NCBI GenBank assembly: GCA_031539165.1
Contig: JAVKLK010000021.1
Location: forward strand, 1-14,163
Length of the DNA: 14,163 bases
Reading direction: 5' to 3'
Origin: CAIVSN01 sp031539165
GTDB taxonomy: Bacteria > Patescibacteriota > Gracilibacteria > BD1-5 > UBA2023
The position numbers and the translations under genes are program-made. Shown here in pieces: positions 1 through 8,054 of this stretch. The number at the start of each line of letters is the position of its first letter. Positions within the stretch are counted from its first letter, which is position 1. The notes below the pieces were generated by a model, which worked only from the letters and a program-made list of their open reading frames with translations, was not told where the DNA came from and made no database searches.

Positions 1-246
1 AGTGGAGAGGAGGTTCTCGTAGATGGTGGAGAGATCTCGCAGTCGTATGGTGTCTCGGGATTGAGTGGTGTAGCCTTGGTAGGCTACGAAGGAGACACTT
101 GCCAGCAGTGCCAGGATGGTGAGAACGATGATGAGTTCTACCAGAGTGAAGGCACGGGGGGTTCGCAGGCTTCGGGAGAGCACAGAGAGCAGGGGCACTG
201 CTGGGGAGGAAGTGGGAGAAGAAGGAGTGGATTTGGTGTGGGACAT
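1..246 (-). CDS. Type IV pilin / pseudopilin-like prepilin, 5' part (gene runs off the left edge)
   Basis: The first 82 codons read on the minus strand from the ATG at 246 give a class III signal peptide. A 32-residue Ser/Pro-rich leader ends in PRA, followed by FTLVELIIVLTILALLAS. The prepilin peptidase should cut between Ala32 and Phe33, leaving Glu at mature position 5, the residue that docks neighbouring subunits during pilus assembly. The hydrophobic helix continues into SVSFVAYQGYTT and a polar region typical of pilin alpha-1C. The leader is long for the family, but no other ATG lies between it and the cleavage site. The C-terminal globular domain is outside the window, so major pilin, minor pilin and type II secretion pseudopilin cannot be separated. 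There is no good Shine-Dalgarno just before the ATG. Transcription probably starts at the poly-G promoter described separately. Confidence 0.88.
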   Translation of the reverse strand, partial: MSHTKSTPSSPTSSPAVPLLSVLSRSLRTPRAFTLVELIIVLTILALLASVSFVAYQGYTTQSRDTIRLRDLSTIYENLLST

Positions 247-287
247 AGGAAGAGGAAGAAGGAAGAGTTTTGTTTTAGAACACTCCT

Positions 288-317
288 ATTGTATCACCCC
301 CCCCCCCCCCCCGTCAA
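288..317 (-). promoter_or_regulatory. Pilin-gene promoter with a poly-G spacer (candidate phase-variable promoter)
   Basis: On the minus strand TTGACG (312-317) matches five of six -35 bases and TACAAT (288-293) five of six -10 bases, with an extended TG one base before the -10. The 18-bp spacer is 15 G plus TGA, so the homopolymer sets the promoter geometry; one G fewer gives the optimal 17 bp. The leader before the pilin ATG is about 35 nt. Neisseria porA is the known precedent for a poly-G tract between -35 and -10 that varies expression. The sequence match is direct; the switching is inference. Confidence 0.7.
297..312. repeat. 16-bp C/G homopolymer tract
   Basis: Sixteen consecutive C on the plus strand (G on the minus strand) lie between the terminator of lexA and the pilin gene. 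A run of this length is prone to slipped-strand mispairing. A further G6 run (318-323) lies five bases away, so the C and G runs could also form a short hairpin. The assembled length is probably a consensus of several lengths. Confidence 0.95.
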
Positions 318-332
318 GGGGGGAGTAAAAGA

Positions 333-360
333 AAAGAGCACACCATTTGGTGTGCTCTTT
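333..360 (-). terminator. Rho-independent terminator after lexA
   Basis: A perfect 12-bp inverted repeat (333-344 with 349-360) has a 4-nt loop. On the minus strand it is followed by TTTTCTTTT, a good U tract. It starts 13 bases after the lexA stop codon and separates lexA from the pilin promoter. On the plus strand the tail is weaker, but no plus-strand gene needs it. Confidence 0.85.
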
Positions 361-373
361 ATATCTTCTCTCT

Positions 374-1009
374 TTAGAAATTAAACACATCCACGACCTT
401 CCCACTTATTTCAATTGAATCATCCTGAGAGAGAACTATTGGCATATGCTCCGTATCTTTGGAGTCAGGGAGCAAGTAGATGCTCTCGCTTTCTTGCTTG
501 ATTTTTTTCACGGTTGCAGCGCCATTTATCACGCAAAGGTATGCAGCAAACGGATTATCAACTGCCTTAATAGAAGAATCTACTAGAACAAACGCCCCAT
601 CTTCCAAATATTTCCCTCGAATGCTAAAATTATTCATCGAAGTTCCCTGCAGCTTTACACAAAAATATTTCTTCGTATCTCAAGAAAGAGCAGACGGAGA
701 TATAAGTAATTTCCCCATGTCCGCTTCTTCCGCATATACCAAAGGTCGTCCTGCGTTCGCAAGGCCAAGAATTGGGACGGGGATTGCTATCTGTGAGGCA
801 ACTATTCTATCCCCAAGACGAATGGAGCGATACCCTCTTCCCCGCTGAATAAACCCTTTCCGTTCTAGGTAATCAAGGAATTGTACGACAGAATGTTTGC
901 TCTTGAGTCAGAGAAGTTCTTGAATCTCTTCAAGCGTTGGGGATTCTCCGCGCTGTTCGATATAGTTTTTTACCACATCGAATACTTTTTGTTGTTTTGG
1001 AGTAAGCAT
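374..1009 (-). CDS. lexA: LexA SOS repressor, self-cleaving (S24 family)
   Basis: Represses DNA-damage genes and inactivates itself by RecA-stimulated cleavage. The 211-residue frame runs from the ATG at 1009 to a TAA and holds two UGA codons read as Gly (Gly34 at 908-910, Gly110 at 680-682). Residues 1-65 are the winged helix-turn-helix, opening LTPKQQKVFDVVKNYI. The cleavage site ANAG/RP puts the scissile bond at Ala86-Gly87. The catalytic Ser124 is in QGTSM and the general-base Lys168 in GAATVKK, so the full serine/lysine dyad is present. Gly34 lies in the helix-turn-helix (ELLGLKS), where LexA proteins usually have Gly, which supports the recoding. Under the standard code only residues from about 125 onward are found. 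It is last in a minus-strand gene series, 61 bases after mltG, with its own promoter and terminator. Confidence 0.95.
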
Positions 1010-1020
1010 AGTAAAAACAG

Positions 1021-1049
1021 ATTATATATGAAGTATATATACCTGTACA
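1021..1049 (-). promoter_or_regulatory. lexA promoter
   Basis: Minus strand: a perfect TATAAT (1021-1026) and TGTACA (1044-1049, four of six -35 bases) are separated by 17 bp. The -10 is 11 nt upstream of the lexA ATG, leaving a leader of only a few nucleotides. Confidence 0.6.
1033..1042. promoter_or_regulatory. Candidate LexA operator (palindrome in the promoter spacer)
   Basis: GTATATATAC is a perfect 10-bp palindrome between the -35 and -10 of lexA. Its TATATATA core resembles the middle of the E. coli SOS box, and its position would block RNA polymerase. The outer CTG/CAG halves of the E. coli box are not both present, and such AT-rich palindromes arise easily by chance, so this is a proposal. 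Confidence 0.35.
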
Positions 1050-1070
1050 TATATTGCAAGAGAAATCGAT

Positions 1071-2078
1071 TTAGTATATGTACTTTCGCTTGTTTATATT
1101 GTGTTCCTCCAGAGTTTCCCCATAGTGAATTCCCCCTTCTGCATCGTGAAGATAGTACAGATACCGTGTATTTTTTGGCTGCAATGCGGCAAGCCATGTT
1201 TCTCGAGAGGGATTGGAGATTGGAGTAGGAGGCAATCCTGCGTATCGCCTTGTATTGTAGGCGCTGGTACTCTCCAATCCTTCTACAATTCGAGAAGGAG
1301 TACACTCGCGAGAACTCAGTTTGAGCGCGTAACAAATAGTGGCATCCGCTCAAAGACTCATGCCGATTTCTATACGTCGAGCAAGTACCCCAGCAACGGT
1401 TGCTTTCTCCTGAGAATTTCGCTCTTCACGCTCAACAATTGAAGCAAGAATGAGTGTCTTGTACATTCCTTGAGTTTCTTTTGGAGAAAGCTTCGAATAA
1501 ATTCGACTCTGAAAGGTTCCCAGAAGTGTATCCAACACCTCATCAAGACGAGCTCCTTGACGCACTCTATACGTATCAGGATAGAGGAATCCCTCAAAAC
1601 TCTTCCGATTATCAAGGAAAGAATATTTTTTCTGAAGCTTCGGATAAAAAGCAGGGGTAGCCCGAATGAGTTCACCCGCTTTCATAATCCCCTGAGATGC
1701 AAGATACGGATCTATGTCGTATATACTCCACCCGGGAAGAATCGTTATAGTCTGATCATTATACAAAGGCTTCTGAAGCGGTCACTGCAACAGACTTTCA
1801 AGACTCATCCCCCCAGTAAAAGCATAGGTCCCCGATTGCAGAGAAAAATCAGGTGCAAACCATTTCTGATAAAGACGAAATCGAGTCTCAGACACATCGA
1901 TTTTGAGAATATCTCGCAAACTTGCAACCGTGCTTCCTGGCTTGATATTTATCTGCATTCGAGAAGAGGTATCCTTTGGAGTTTCTCCAACTTGCACGGA
2001 ACCAACACTCCAAATGGAGTACAAAAAAGCGCCCCCAAGAACACATACTCCCGCCAAAAAGCGAATTATCTGTTTCAT
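1071..2078 (-). CDS. mltG: Endolytic murein transglycosylase MltG (YceG-like)
   Basis: Membrane-anchored enzyme that cuts nascent glycan strands and so helps end peptidoglycan chain elongation. With UGA read as Gly at residues 99 (1782-1784) and 243 (1350-1352) the frame gives 335 residues, near the usual size. Residues 5-25 form one N-terminal membrane segment. FEGFLYPDTY and LASIVEREE are family signatures; Glu216 in the latter aligns with the catalytic Glu of E. coli MltG. GMSL-Gly-ADATICYAL and the closing YNTRRYAGLPPTPISNP motif follow. The second UGA-Gly falls inside a conserved block, so the standard code would cut off the end of the fold. The start overlaps the upstream gene by 13 bases, suggesting translational coupling. 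Confidence 0.93.
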
Positions 2079-2515
2079 AGAGCTCCGGATAGAGATGTCT
2101 CCGAGGTAGTATATCCAGAAGAAGTCCCCCCAGACTGGGATGCTCCAGACATTGAGGTAAGGTCTTGTACACTCGATTTGAGATCTTGTACCGCATTTGC
2201 CGTCTGTTCTACCTTTTCTACTACTTTTTTCGTTTGATCAACCTTTGTTTCAATCATCTGCTTACTGGCAGAAACCGTATCTTGAACCTGTCAAAGAGCG
2301 TCTTTGGCAGTATCAAGCACTCCTCCCGATGCTTCCTGAAGTTCAATAAGTCGAGTTGAAACAGTATCCGCGGAGGATTTCATACCTCGAATTACCTCAT
2401 TCACTCCATCTGCCCCTATAAATCCGGCAATCTCATCTGTCTGAGCTGGAGCAAAAAACACCCCCAGCACATAACTCGTACCGAGCAAAAGAATAAGAGA
2501 GAGAATCTGAAACAT
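2066..2515 (-). CDS. Small membrane-anchored coiled-coil protein, function unknown
   Basis: A 149-residue protein (ATG at 2515, TAA at 2066-2068) with two UGA codons read as Gly (2291-2293, residue 75; 2075-2077, residue 147). Residues 1-22 are a hydrophobic segment (FQILSLILLLGTSYVLGVFF) that could be a signal or a membrane anchor. From about residue 45 to 115 the sequence is polar with regular hydrophobic spacing (KQMIETKVDQTKKVVEKVEQ), fitting an extended coiled coil. The tail is Ser/Gly/Thr-rich. It sits one base after the zinc-ribbon gene and overlaps the mltG start, so it is probably co-translated with MltG. A role with MltG at the envelope is inference from position only; I recognise no family. 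Confidence 0.82.
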
Positions 2516-2516
2516 A

Positions 2517-2882
2517 TTAGTTAAAGATATCCTGAACGGATCAAGTCGACTTAAGTTTATCTCTCAAGGCAAGTATATCTTCGTCCTTGATGCTCTCATC
2601 ATGCAAAACCGAATCGGAAGGAATTCCTATATCAAGAACCCGAGCAAGCTCGATTCCTACTGGAGCAACCGAACTCAAGTCAATTGGCTGCTTCATAACA
2701 TTGATTTCCGCCTTAATCATTGCCGAAGTGTGACAGTTTGGGCAGTGAACTTCCAGATTTACTGCCTGTCCAGCAGATCCAACAATGGTAACATCCCTCT
2801 CCCCTATTTTACTTCCGCATTCCTTGCAAGCAAAGTGAGAGATGGTAGCATCGATGATGCTTTTCATGATGAGGTAGTTCAT
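2517..2882 (-). CDS. Zinc-ribbon protein, function unknown
   Basis: 121 residues if started at 2882; an ATG at 2867 (MKSIIDATISHF) would give 116 and is equally possible, as neither has a clear ribosome binding site. Cys19-x2-Cys22 (CKEC) and Cys47-x2-Cys50 (CPNC) form a four-cysteine zinc site of treble-clef or ribbon type. The rest (residues 55-121) is acidic, with no recognised domain. One UGA (2541-2543) near the C-terminus adds GSVQDIFN before the TAA at 2517-2519. It follows gltX by 36 bases and precedes the coiled-coil gene by one base, so it is likely in the same transcript. No membrane segment is seen. Confidence 0.82.
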
Positions 2883-2918
2883 GTCGATTGGGTAACTGAG
2901 AGTATTCTACGAGATAGT

Positions 2919-4388
2919 TTATATTTTCTCAAGCAATTGACGTACTCTTTGTCTTGACACTTCTGCTCAAAGTAGGTACGCGAGCTCGAAAGCCCCTGGA
3001 GAGAATTCCTCTCCTGAGAGAGCGATACGCAAAGGCCAGAGGATTTGCCCATTCTTATAGCCAAGTGCTGCGATTGATGCAAGGAAGTCTGCTTTAAATG
3101 CCTCAAAATCAGAGATTTCTGAGTATTTCTCAAGGACACTCAGAGCGAACTGCAGCGCTGTTTTTGCTTGTTCCAGTGTTTCAATCTTCATCTTTGCATT
3201 ACAGAGCAAGTCAGGACGAACTGCCGCATCTCCATAGAGAAATTTCGTAAGATCAGGGAACTCATCAAATCGCTTGAGTCGAGTTTTGAGCTCGCGGACA
3301 ATGTTCAAGTTAGTTTCAGAAGAAGCCTTGCTGAAATGTTGTGCATAAAATTCAGGACGATACTCTTGGAGATAGGCATCGAGTCGAGAAAGAACTTCTT
3401 CATCAGAAAGTCGCATCAAATGTTGTGAATTCATCCAATCAAGCTTCACTGGATCAAGCACCGCTCCAGATTTCCCCATTCCACTCAGATCAAATACCTC
3501 TACGAGTTCATCGAGAGTAAAAATCTCTTGTGTTGTCTTTGGATTCCATCCAAGAAAAGCAACGAAATTCAGAATTGCTTCAGGAAGATATCCCTTCTCA
3601 ATATACATCTCAGCTGCAGTATCTCCGGTTCTTTTGGAAAGTTTTTTTCCATCGGTTCCCATGATGTTTGGCATATGCGCATACTTTGGCAATTCTATAC
3701 CAAGCGCGCGGGCAGTAAGAACCTGCTTCGGGATGGAGCTTATCCATTCCTCTCCTCGCATCACGTGAGTTATACCCATGAGAGCATCATCGATAACAAT
3801 AGCCCCGTGATAGGTAGGGAATCCATCGGTCTTGAGAAGTATCTGATCCTCAACATCGCTCGTATTAAACTCGATTCGCCCTCGAATAAGATCAATCATT
3901 TCAACCTTCTCTGCCTTCGGAACTTTGAGTCGTATCGTATACGATTCTCCAGCATCTACTCGAGCTCGAGATTCCTCATAGGGAAGGTTCCGGCAATGAC
4001 CATCATATCGGGGAGGGAGCTTGAGTTCTTCTTGCTCTTGACGCAGTGCATCAAGTCTCTCAGAAGAACAGAAACAATAGTACGCATGCCCCTGCTTCAC
4101 GAGATCATGGAGTCGTTCCTGATATATGGGCAACCGTTCGGATTGAAGGTATGGTCCACGACCGCCGTCTTTATGTGGTCCTTCATCCGGAACAATGCCA
4201 AAAATTTCAAACATGCGAAGCATGTTGGGGATAGCGTCGGGAACGAGACGAGTTCTGTCAGTATCTTCGATGCGCAGGAGAAATTTCCCTCCATGCCTCC
4301 GAGCGAGGAGGTAACAATAGAGGGCAGTACGAAGTCCACCGATATGAAGATAGCCCGTCGGTGAAGGGGCAAAACGAGTTGTAACCAT
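2919..4388 (-). CDS. gltX: Glutamyl-tRNA synthetase (class I)
   Basis: Charges tRNA-Glu. The 489-residue protein starts MVTTRFAPSPTGYLHIGG, where the ATP-binding HIGH-type motif is HIGG (residues 15-18). The second class I motif KLSKR is at about 249-253, with GTDGKK just before it. A frame open further upstream would need a TTG start at 4424; I prefer the ATG at 4388 because it matches the family N-terminus and has a promoter right before it. One UGA (2967-2969) is Gly474 and adds the last 15 residues before a TAA. Length is typical for bacterial GluRS. Whether it is discriminating or also charges tRNA-Gln cannot be decided here. It leads the minus-strand series toward mltG. Confidence 0.95.
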
Positions 4389-4396
4389 AGAGAGTG

Positions 4397-4424
4397 AGTA
4401 TACGAGAAGCTCTTCGAAATTCAA
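4397..4424 (-). promoter_or_regulatory. gltX promoter, leaderless type
   Basis: Minus strand TATACT (4397-4402) lies 8 nt before the gltX ATG, and TTGAAT (4419-4424) is 16 bp further upstream. Transcription would begin at or within a base or two of the ATG. The same layout recurs at the SLH gene and rimO. Confidence 0.55.
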
Positions 4425-4451
4425 GTATAGGTACGATTTGCCAAAAAGGGT

Positions 4452-6164
4452 TTATTGAACTTCAAACACCTTTCCTCGACTCAAGATTGTTTTTTTATCA
4501 GGAGACATAATAGCAGGAAATACTACGTCACACGCTCGCATCTCCGATACAAAATCAATACTGTATTGACACGGACAGGAAGTACAGCTTGCCTGCCCAA
4601 AAAGAACCCCTCGCTCTTTTGCTCTCGCATAGAGACACTGTCCTCCTACTCCCGGAAGCGTGAGTCCCCAATTTGGAACATATGCAGAGGTAGAACCCGG
4701 CTGAGGAGTAACACTATCGTATATCGGTACCACGGGGCATCCAGCATTCGAAGCAGCTCCGAAGACAAGAGGGCAGGAGTCTGATTCATTGAGCACTCCA
4801 TCTCCATCTATGTCAGGAGAATTCTCAAAGACAAGAGTTACGGAAGCCACTGCTGTAGTTCCTTGAGAATCTCGAACCGTAAGAGTCACTGGCATAACAC
4901 CGGTACGAGTAAATGTGTGGACAGGAGAAACTTCGGAGCTATACCCCCCATCCTTGAAATCCCAACGATACGTGAATGGTCCAACTCATCCAGCAAGAGT
5001 GCTGTTAAATTGTACTGTATAGGGAGCTGCGGTATTGAGCACGCTGGCTCGAGCTTCCAGAGAAAGTCCTTTCCCTCCCTTTGCTCAATCTTGCACCTCA
5101 ACTGCTGCAAGAGATTGAGAAGTTTTTCCCGTAGAAGGTTCGCGGAGGGTAAGTCGGACTAGCCATGTCCCCGCACCACCAAGATCGAGAGGAAGACACT
5201 CCCCCTTTCCAGAAAGGCGCTTTCCATCTTGGACTCGAGCAAAATCCCAAGTGTACTCAAATGGGCCTCCTGTATTTTCTGTTCTTCCGAAGAAAGTATA
5301 CTGTGTTCCTGTTGGATTGGGGAATGAAGTGACCGGAGTGCTCGTAGCACAACGAGCTCCAGCATCAAGAACTCGTACTTCCGAAGAAAGCTGAGATACC
5401 CCCACATCGGTGCGTAACGCACAGAGATTCGTACGAAACACATTGGCTGCCATGCGAACAAATTCACGTCTCGTAATATTTTCGTCTGGGCGTATCTTGC
5501 CTTGAGAATCAGGAGTGATAATACCAATTTGGATTGCCTTCTGCGCATACCCATACCAAGATTCTGGCGTATCTGGAAGAGTAAGTTTTCGTTCGAAGTT
5601 CCCAGAATTGAGAGAATTATTCCAAAGTCCAGCCTGTCGAAGCAGTACCGCCGCAGCTTCTATTCGAGTAATCTTATTATAGGCACAAAATGGAGTCTCC
5701 GAGTAAGTTTTCCCATCCTGACATGAGGTGGTTCCATTTGTCCCCGTTACATATCATTCAACAATCCCTTTTTCTTTTGCATAGGAAACACAATAGAAAT
5801 TCTGATTTTTTCTCTCAAAATCCGTAAAAGGAAGAGCCGTATATTTCAGGATGTCTTCAAAGCTCGGTGAAAGACAGTTCTTACAACTTACCCCAACCAC
5901 TATTGCCACAAAGTCATCTCGATTCATGAGAGAATTTGGATTGAATCGCTTACTCGGATTATCCGCAATAATCCCCCTCTGGTACAGATTTACCAAATCA
6001 CCGTAGTAGTCATCCGTCTCCGCCACATCCGTGAAAGGAAGCTCGTAGGAAGCAGCGCGCACCTCAAACAAGCAACTCTGCATGCCAACAAAAGACAGCA
6101 AAAAAATCGAAAAATATCGCAAAGGGGAGGCAAAACGCGCAATGAGACGCAAAACAGGATTCAT
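4452..6164 (-). CDS. Secreted surface protein: SLH domains, PKD domains, thrombospondin-3-type repeat
   Basis: A 570-residue exported protein with three UGA-Gly codons (residue 137 at 5754-5756, 360 at 5085-5087, 393 at 4986-4988). A signal peptide with hydrophobic core YFSIFLLSFVG is probably cut after VRA near residue 38. Three SLH-like units follow: LPFTDV...RDDFVAIV (about 43-93), LPFTDF...TRIEAAAVLL (about 115-185) and a third ending TRREFVRMAANVF (about 195-245). SLH units bind cell-wall polymer. Two PKD-like beta domains come next, with YTWDF near 285 and YRWDF near 400. A calcium-type repeat DIDGDGVLNESDSCP follows at about 451-467. The Cys-rich C-terminus (SCTSCPC) may carry disulfides. 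Under the standard code it splits into four pieces. The partner it displays or binds is unknown. Confidence 0.9.
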
Positions 6165-6171
6165 AGGTCCG

Positions 6172-6200
6172 AGTATATCGTGTGTCTGCAAAAAAGGCAA
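6172..6200 (-). promoter_or_regulatory. Promoter of the SLH surface protein, leaderless type
   Basis: Minus strand TATACT (6172-6177) stands 7 nt before the ATG at 6164. TTGCCT (6195-6200, four of six) is 17 bp further up. The elements fill the 43 bases between this gene and the end of rimO. Confidence 0.55.
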
Positions 6201-6207
6201 GCAAGAC

Positions 6208-7602
6208 CTATTTTGTATACGTGACGTATGAACCGATATCAAACTCCGCTTCGTGAACCTGCTTGTAAGGAACTTCATCATACTCATCGATCTCTGGTGC
6301 CTGAATTTCCCGACGGATGATAACGGTTTTTTCTTCAATCTGCATGACATATCCTTGAAATACTTTACCTCGGGCAGCTTTTTCATGATCGTGATATATT
6401 CCCTCCAGAATCTTTCCCAGTTTTTTCATGCGAGTTCTTGCCACTACATCATTTACTTTCCCATCAAGTTTGGAACTTGCAGCAAGAGGCTCATCATGAT
6501 ATTGGAAGACGCCGACGCTCTCAAATTTTTGATTTATGACAAATTCACAAAGCTCAGCAAAATCCGCATCAGTTTCACCAGGGAATCCAACAATAAAGGC
6601 GGTTCGGATAAACGCATGAGGGAACTCACGGCGAATATATTCCAGAAGTCTCAAGATGTGCGCTTGATCATAGAATCGGCCCATTCGTTTCAGGATACTT
6701 GCACTGAAGTGCTGAAATGGAATATCAAAATACGGAATCATCTTCTTAAGCTGAGAAAGCCTCTCTAAATGAGCGAATGTTAACGTATCTGGGTAGAGAT
6801 AGAAAAGACGGAACTTGAAGGATTCAGGAAGTGCATCAATTCTTTCGAGCAACTCTATGAGCCGAGACTCTTCATAGATATCCGTTCCGTACCGTGTCGT
6901 ATCTTGGCAGATAATCTCGATTTCTGATATACCACTAGCAACCATAGTTTGAACCTCTTGAAGCACATCTTCTATAGGACGAGACTTCTGTCGACCACGG
7001 ATTTTTGGAATAATGCAGAATGAACAATTATTATCACATCCTTCAGCAATCTTGAGGTACTCGTAGCCGAATGGAGCATGAATGTAGGCTCGTATCTCAT
7101 CCCCTTTCCAGACAAATGCCTTTTTTCCAATCTGATTTCCTCCTATGGAACCAAGATACTCTCGAAGTTTTCCTTCTTTGAGACTTGCGAGTCCACCCTC
7201 TTTGAGTTTTTGCAGGGCATGAGCATTTACTCGAGGGGTACTTTCACCAAACAACATTTTCTCAATTGTCGCATAGTCAGTAAAAGGAAGTACCGCATGC
7301 AAATGTTTCATATTTGCGAGAAATGCATCGTCTTTCACGGAAACATAACACCCCATAAGAATAACCTTCTTCCCGAGAGAATCAAAATACGCGAGCGTCT
7401 GCTCTGATTCCTCGCGCGCTGTCGAAAGAAATCCACAAGTATTCACCAAGACATACTCCGCATCAGAATCTTCTGGAGTATCATAGTATTGAATATCGAG
7501 TCTATCAGAAAATTTGAGAATTTGTCCGATAGCAAATTCGAGATCAACGAGATTTTTTGAACACCCGAGATTAACGGATGAGAAATGAAAAGAGTTTGAC
7601 AT
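6208..7602 (-). CDS. rimO: Ribosomal protein S12 methylthiotransferase RimO
   Basis: Radical-SAM enzyme that adds a methylthio group to the conserved Asp of ribosomal protein S12. The 464-residue protein starts at the ATG at 7602 (MSNSFHFSSVNLGCSKNLVD); the longer upstream frame has no promoter support. The N-terminal UPF0004 domain carries Cys14, Cys56 and Cys85 for the second iron-sulfur cluster. The radical-SAM motif is C189-x3-C193-x2-C196 (EGCDNNCSFC). QDTTRYG and the NLGCSKNLVD start mark it as RimO rather than MiaB. The last 60 or so residues form a TRAM RNA-binding domain. No in-frame UGA occurs and the stop is TAG. Confidence 0.94.
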   Translation of the reverse strand: MSNSFHFSSVNLGCSKNLVDLEFAIGQILKFSDRLDIQYYDTPEDSDAEYVLVNTCGFLSTAREESEQTLAYFDSLGKKVILMGCYVSVKDDAFLANMKHLHAVLPFTDYATIEKMLFGESTPRVNAHALQKLKEGGLASLKEGKLREYLGSIGGNQIGKKAFVWKGDEIRAYIHAPFGYEYLKIAEGCDNNCSFCIIPKIRGRQKSRPIEDVLQEVQTMVASGISEIEIICQDTTRYGTDIYEESRLIELLERIDALPESFKFRLFYLYPDTLTFAHLERLSQLKKMIPYFDIPFQHFSASILKRMGRFYDQAHILRLLEYIRREFPHAFIRTAFIVGFPGETDADFAELCEFVINQKFESVGVFQYHDEPLAASSKLDGKVNDVVARTRMKKLGKILEGIYHDHEKAARGKVFQGYVMQIEEKTVIIRREIQAPEIDEYDEVPYKQVHEAEFDIGSYVTYTK

Positions 7603-7609
7603 GGCAGCG

Positions 7610-7636
7610 AGTATAGCGAAAAGAAGAGAATGGCAA
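7610..7636 (-). promoter_or_regulatory. rimO promoter, leaderless type
   Basis: Minus strand TATACT (7610-7615) is 7 nt before the rimO ATG. TTGCCA (7631-7636) matches five of six -35 bases, but with a short 15-bp spacer. Confidence 0.5.
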
Positions 7637-7640
7637 GTCC

Positions 7641-7664
7641 TTGACAAAATAAATTTATTTGACA
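7641..7664 (+). promoter_or_regulatory. Twin TTGACA boxes around a 14-bp AT palindrome, upstream of the J-domain gene
   Basis: TTGACA occurs at 7641-7646 and again at 7659-7664, with the perfect palindrome AAATAAATTTATTT (7647-7660) across the gap. The second box could be the -35 for the plus-strand J-domain gene, but the only -10 candidate at usable spacing, TACTCT at 7681-7686 (16 bp), is poor. The palindrome may be an operator in the divergent rimO/J-domain region. Confidence 0.35.
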
Positions 7665-7747
7665 TGAGGGACCCTTTACATACTCTGCCAGAGACCCTCA
7701 ATTCTGTTGGTCTTGTTCTTTAAAACCCACTTGGAGAGGAGTTCATC

Positions 7748-8026
7748 ATGAACCACTACGCGGTACTCGGATTGAGCTCTCATGCATCTGCTACGGAGAT
7801 CAAGACCGCATACCGAAAACACGCAAGCACAACTCATCCGGATCGCCCGGGGGGAAATGCTGAAAAATTTCGCGCGGTGCAAACCGCATATGAAATTCTG
7901 TCAGACCCAGAAAAGAAACAGGCATATGACCAGGAAATTCTCAACTCGTTTGTGGAAAATCCAGTCATTCTCGCTACTCAAATCTGGGAAAGATTCATCA
8001 ACCAAACCATGTCAGCTTCCTGCTGA
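7748..8026 (+). CDS. Small J-domain (DnaJ-like) co-chaperone
   Basis: A 92-residue protein, almost entirely a J domain: YAVLGLSSHASATEIKTAYR, the invariant HPD at residues 30-32, and YEILSDPEKKQAYD. J domains stimulate the ATPase of an Hsp70. It lacks the Gly/Phe region, zinc fingers and client-binding domain of full DnaJ, so it is an accessory J protein. A strong Shine-Dalgarno (GGAGAGGAG, 7733-7741) precedes the ATG. It is the only gene here whose sensible end is UGA (8024-8026). Read as Gly, the frame would run to a TAG at 8276-8278, overlapping the next gene by 224 bases with a low-complexity shadow sequence. It therefore looks like a standard-code gene. The next ATG is 28 bases after the UGA. 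Confidence 0.82.
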   Translation: MNHYAVLGLSSHASATEIKTAYRKHASTTHPDRPGGNAEKFRAVQTAYEILSDPEKKQAYDQEILNSFVENPVILATQIWERFINQTMSASC

Positions 8027-8054
8027 TACTGCCATTTTTACATAGGAGACAACC

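Noticed and set aside
61..384. Plus-strand frame of 107 codons over the pilin gene and poly-C tract
   Set aside because: It runs through the homopolymer and terminator and is antisense to a clear prepilin sequence.
3528..4364. Long plus-strand frame of 278 codons
   Set aside because: Antisense to gltX, whose motifs are unmistakable; no domain seen in the plus frame.
7666..7711. Leader hairpin before the J-domain gene (GAGGG with CCCTC, AGACC with GGTCT)
   Set aside because: Stems are only five or six pairs, are mutually exclusive in part, and do not cover the ribosome binding site.
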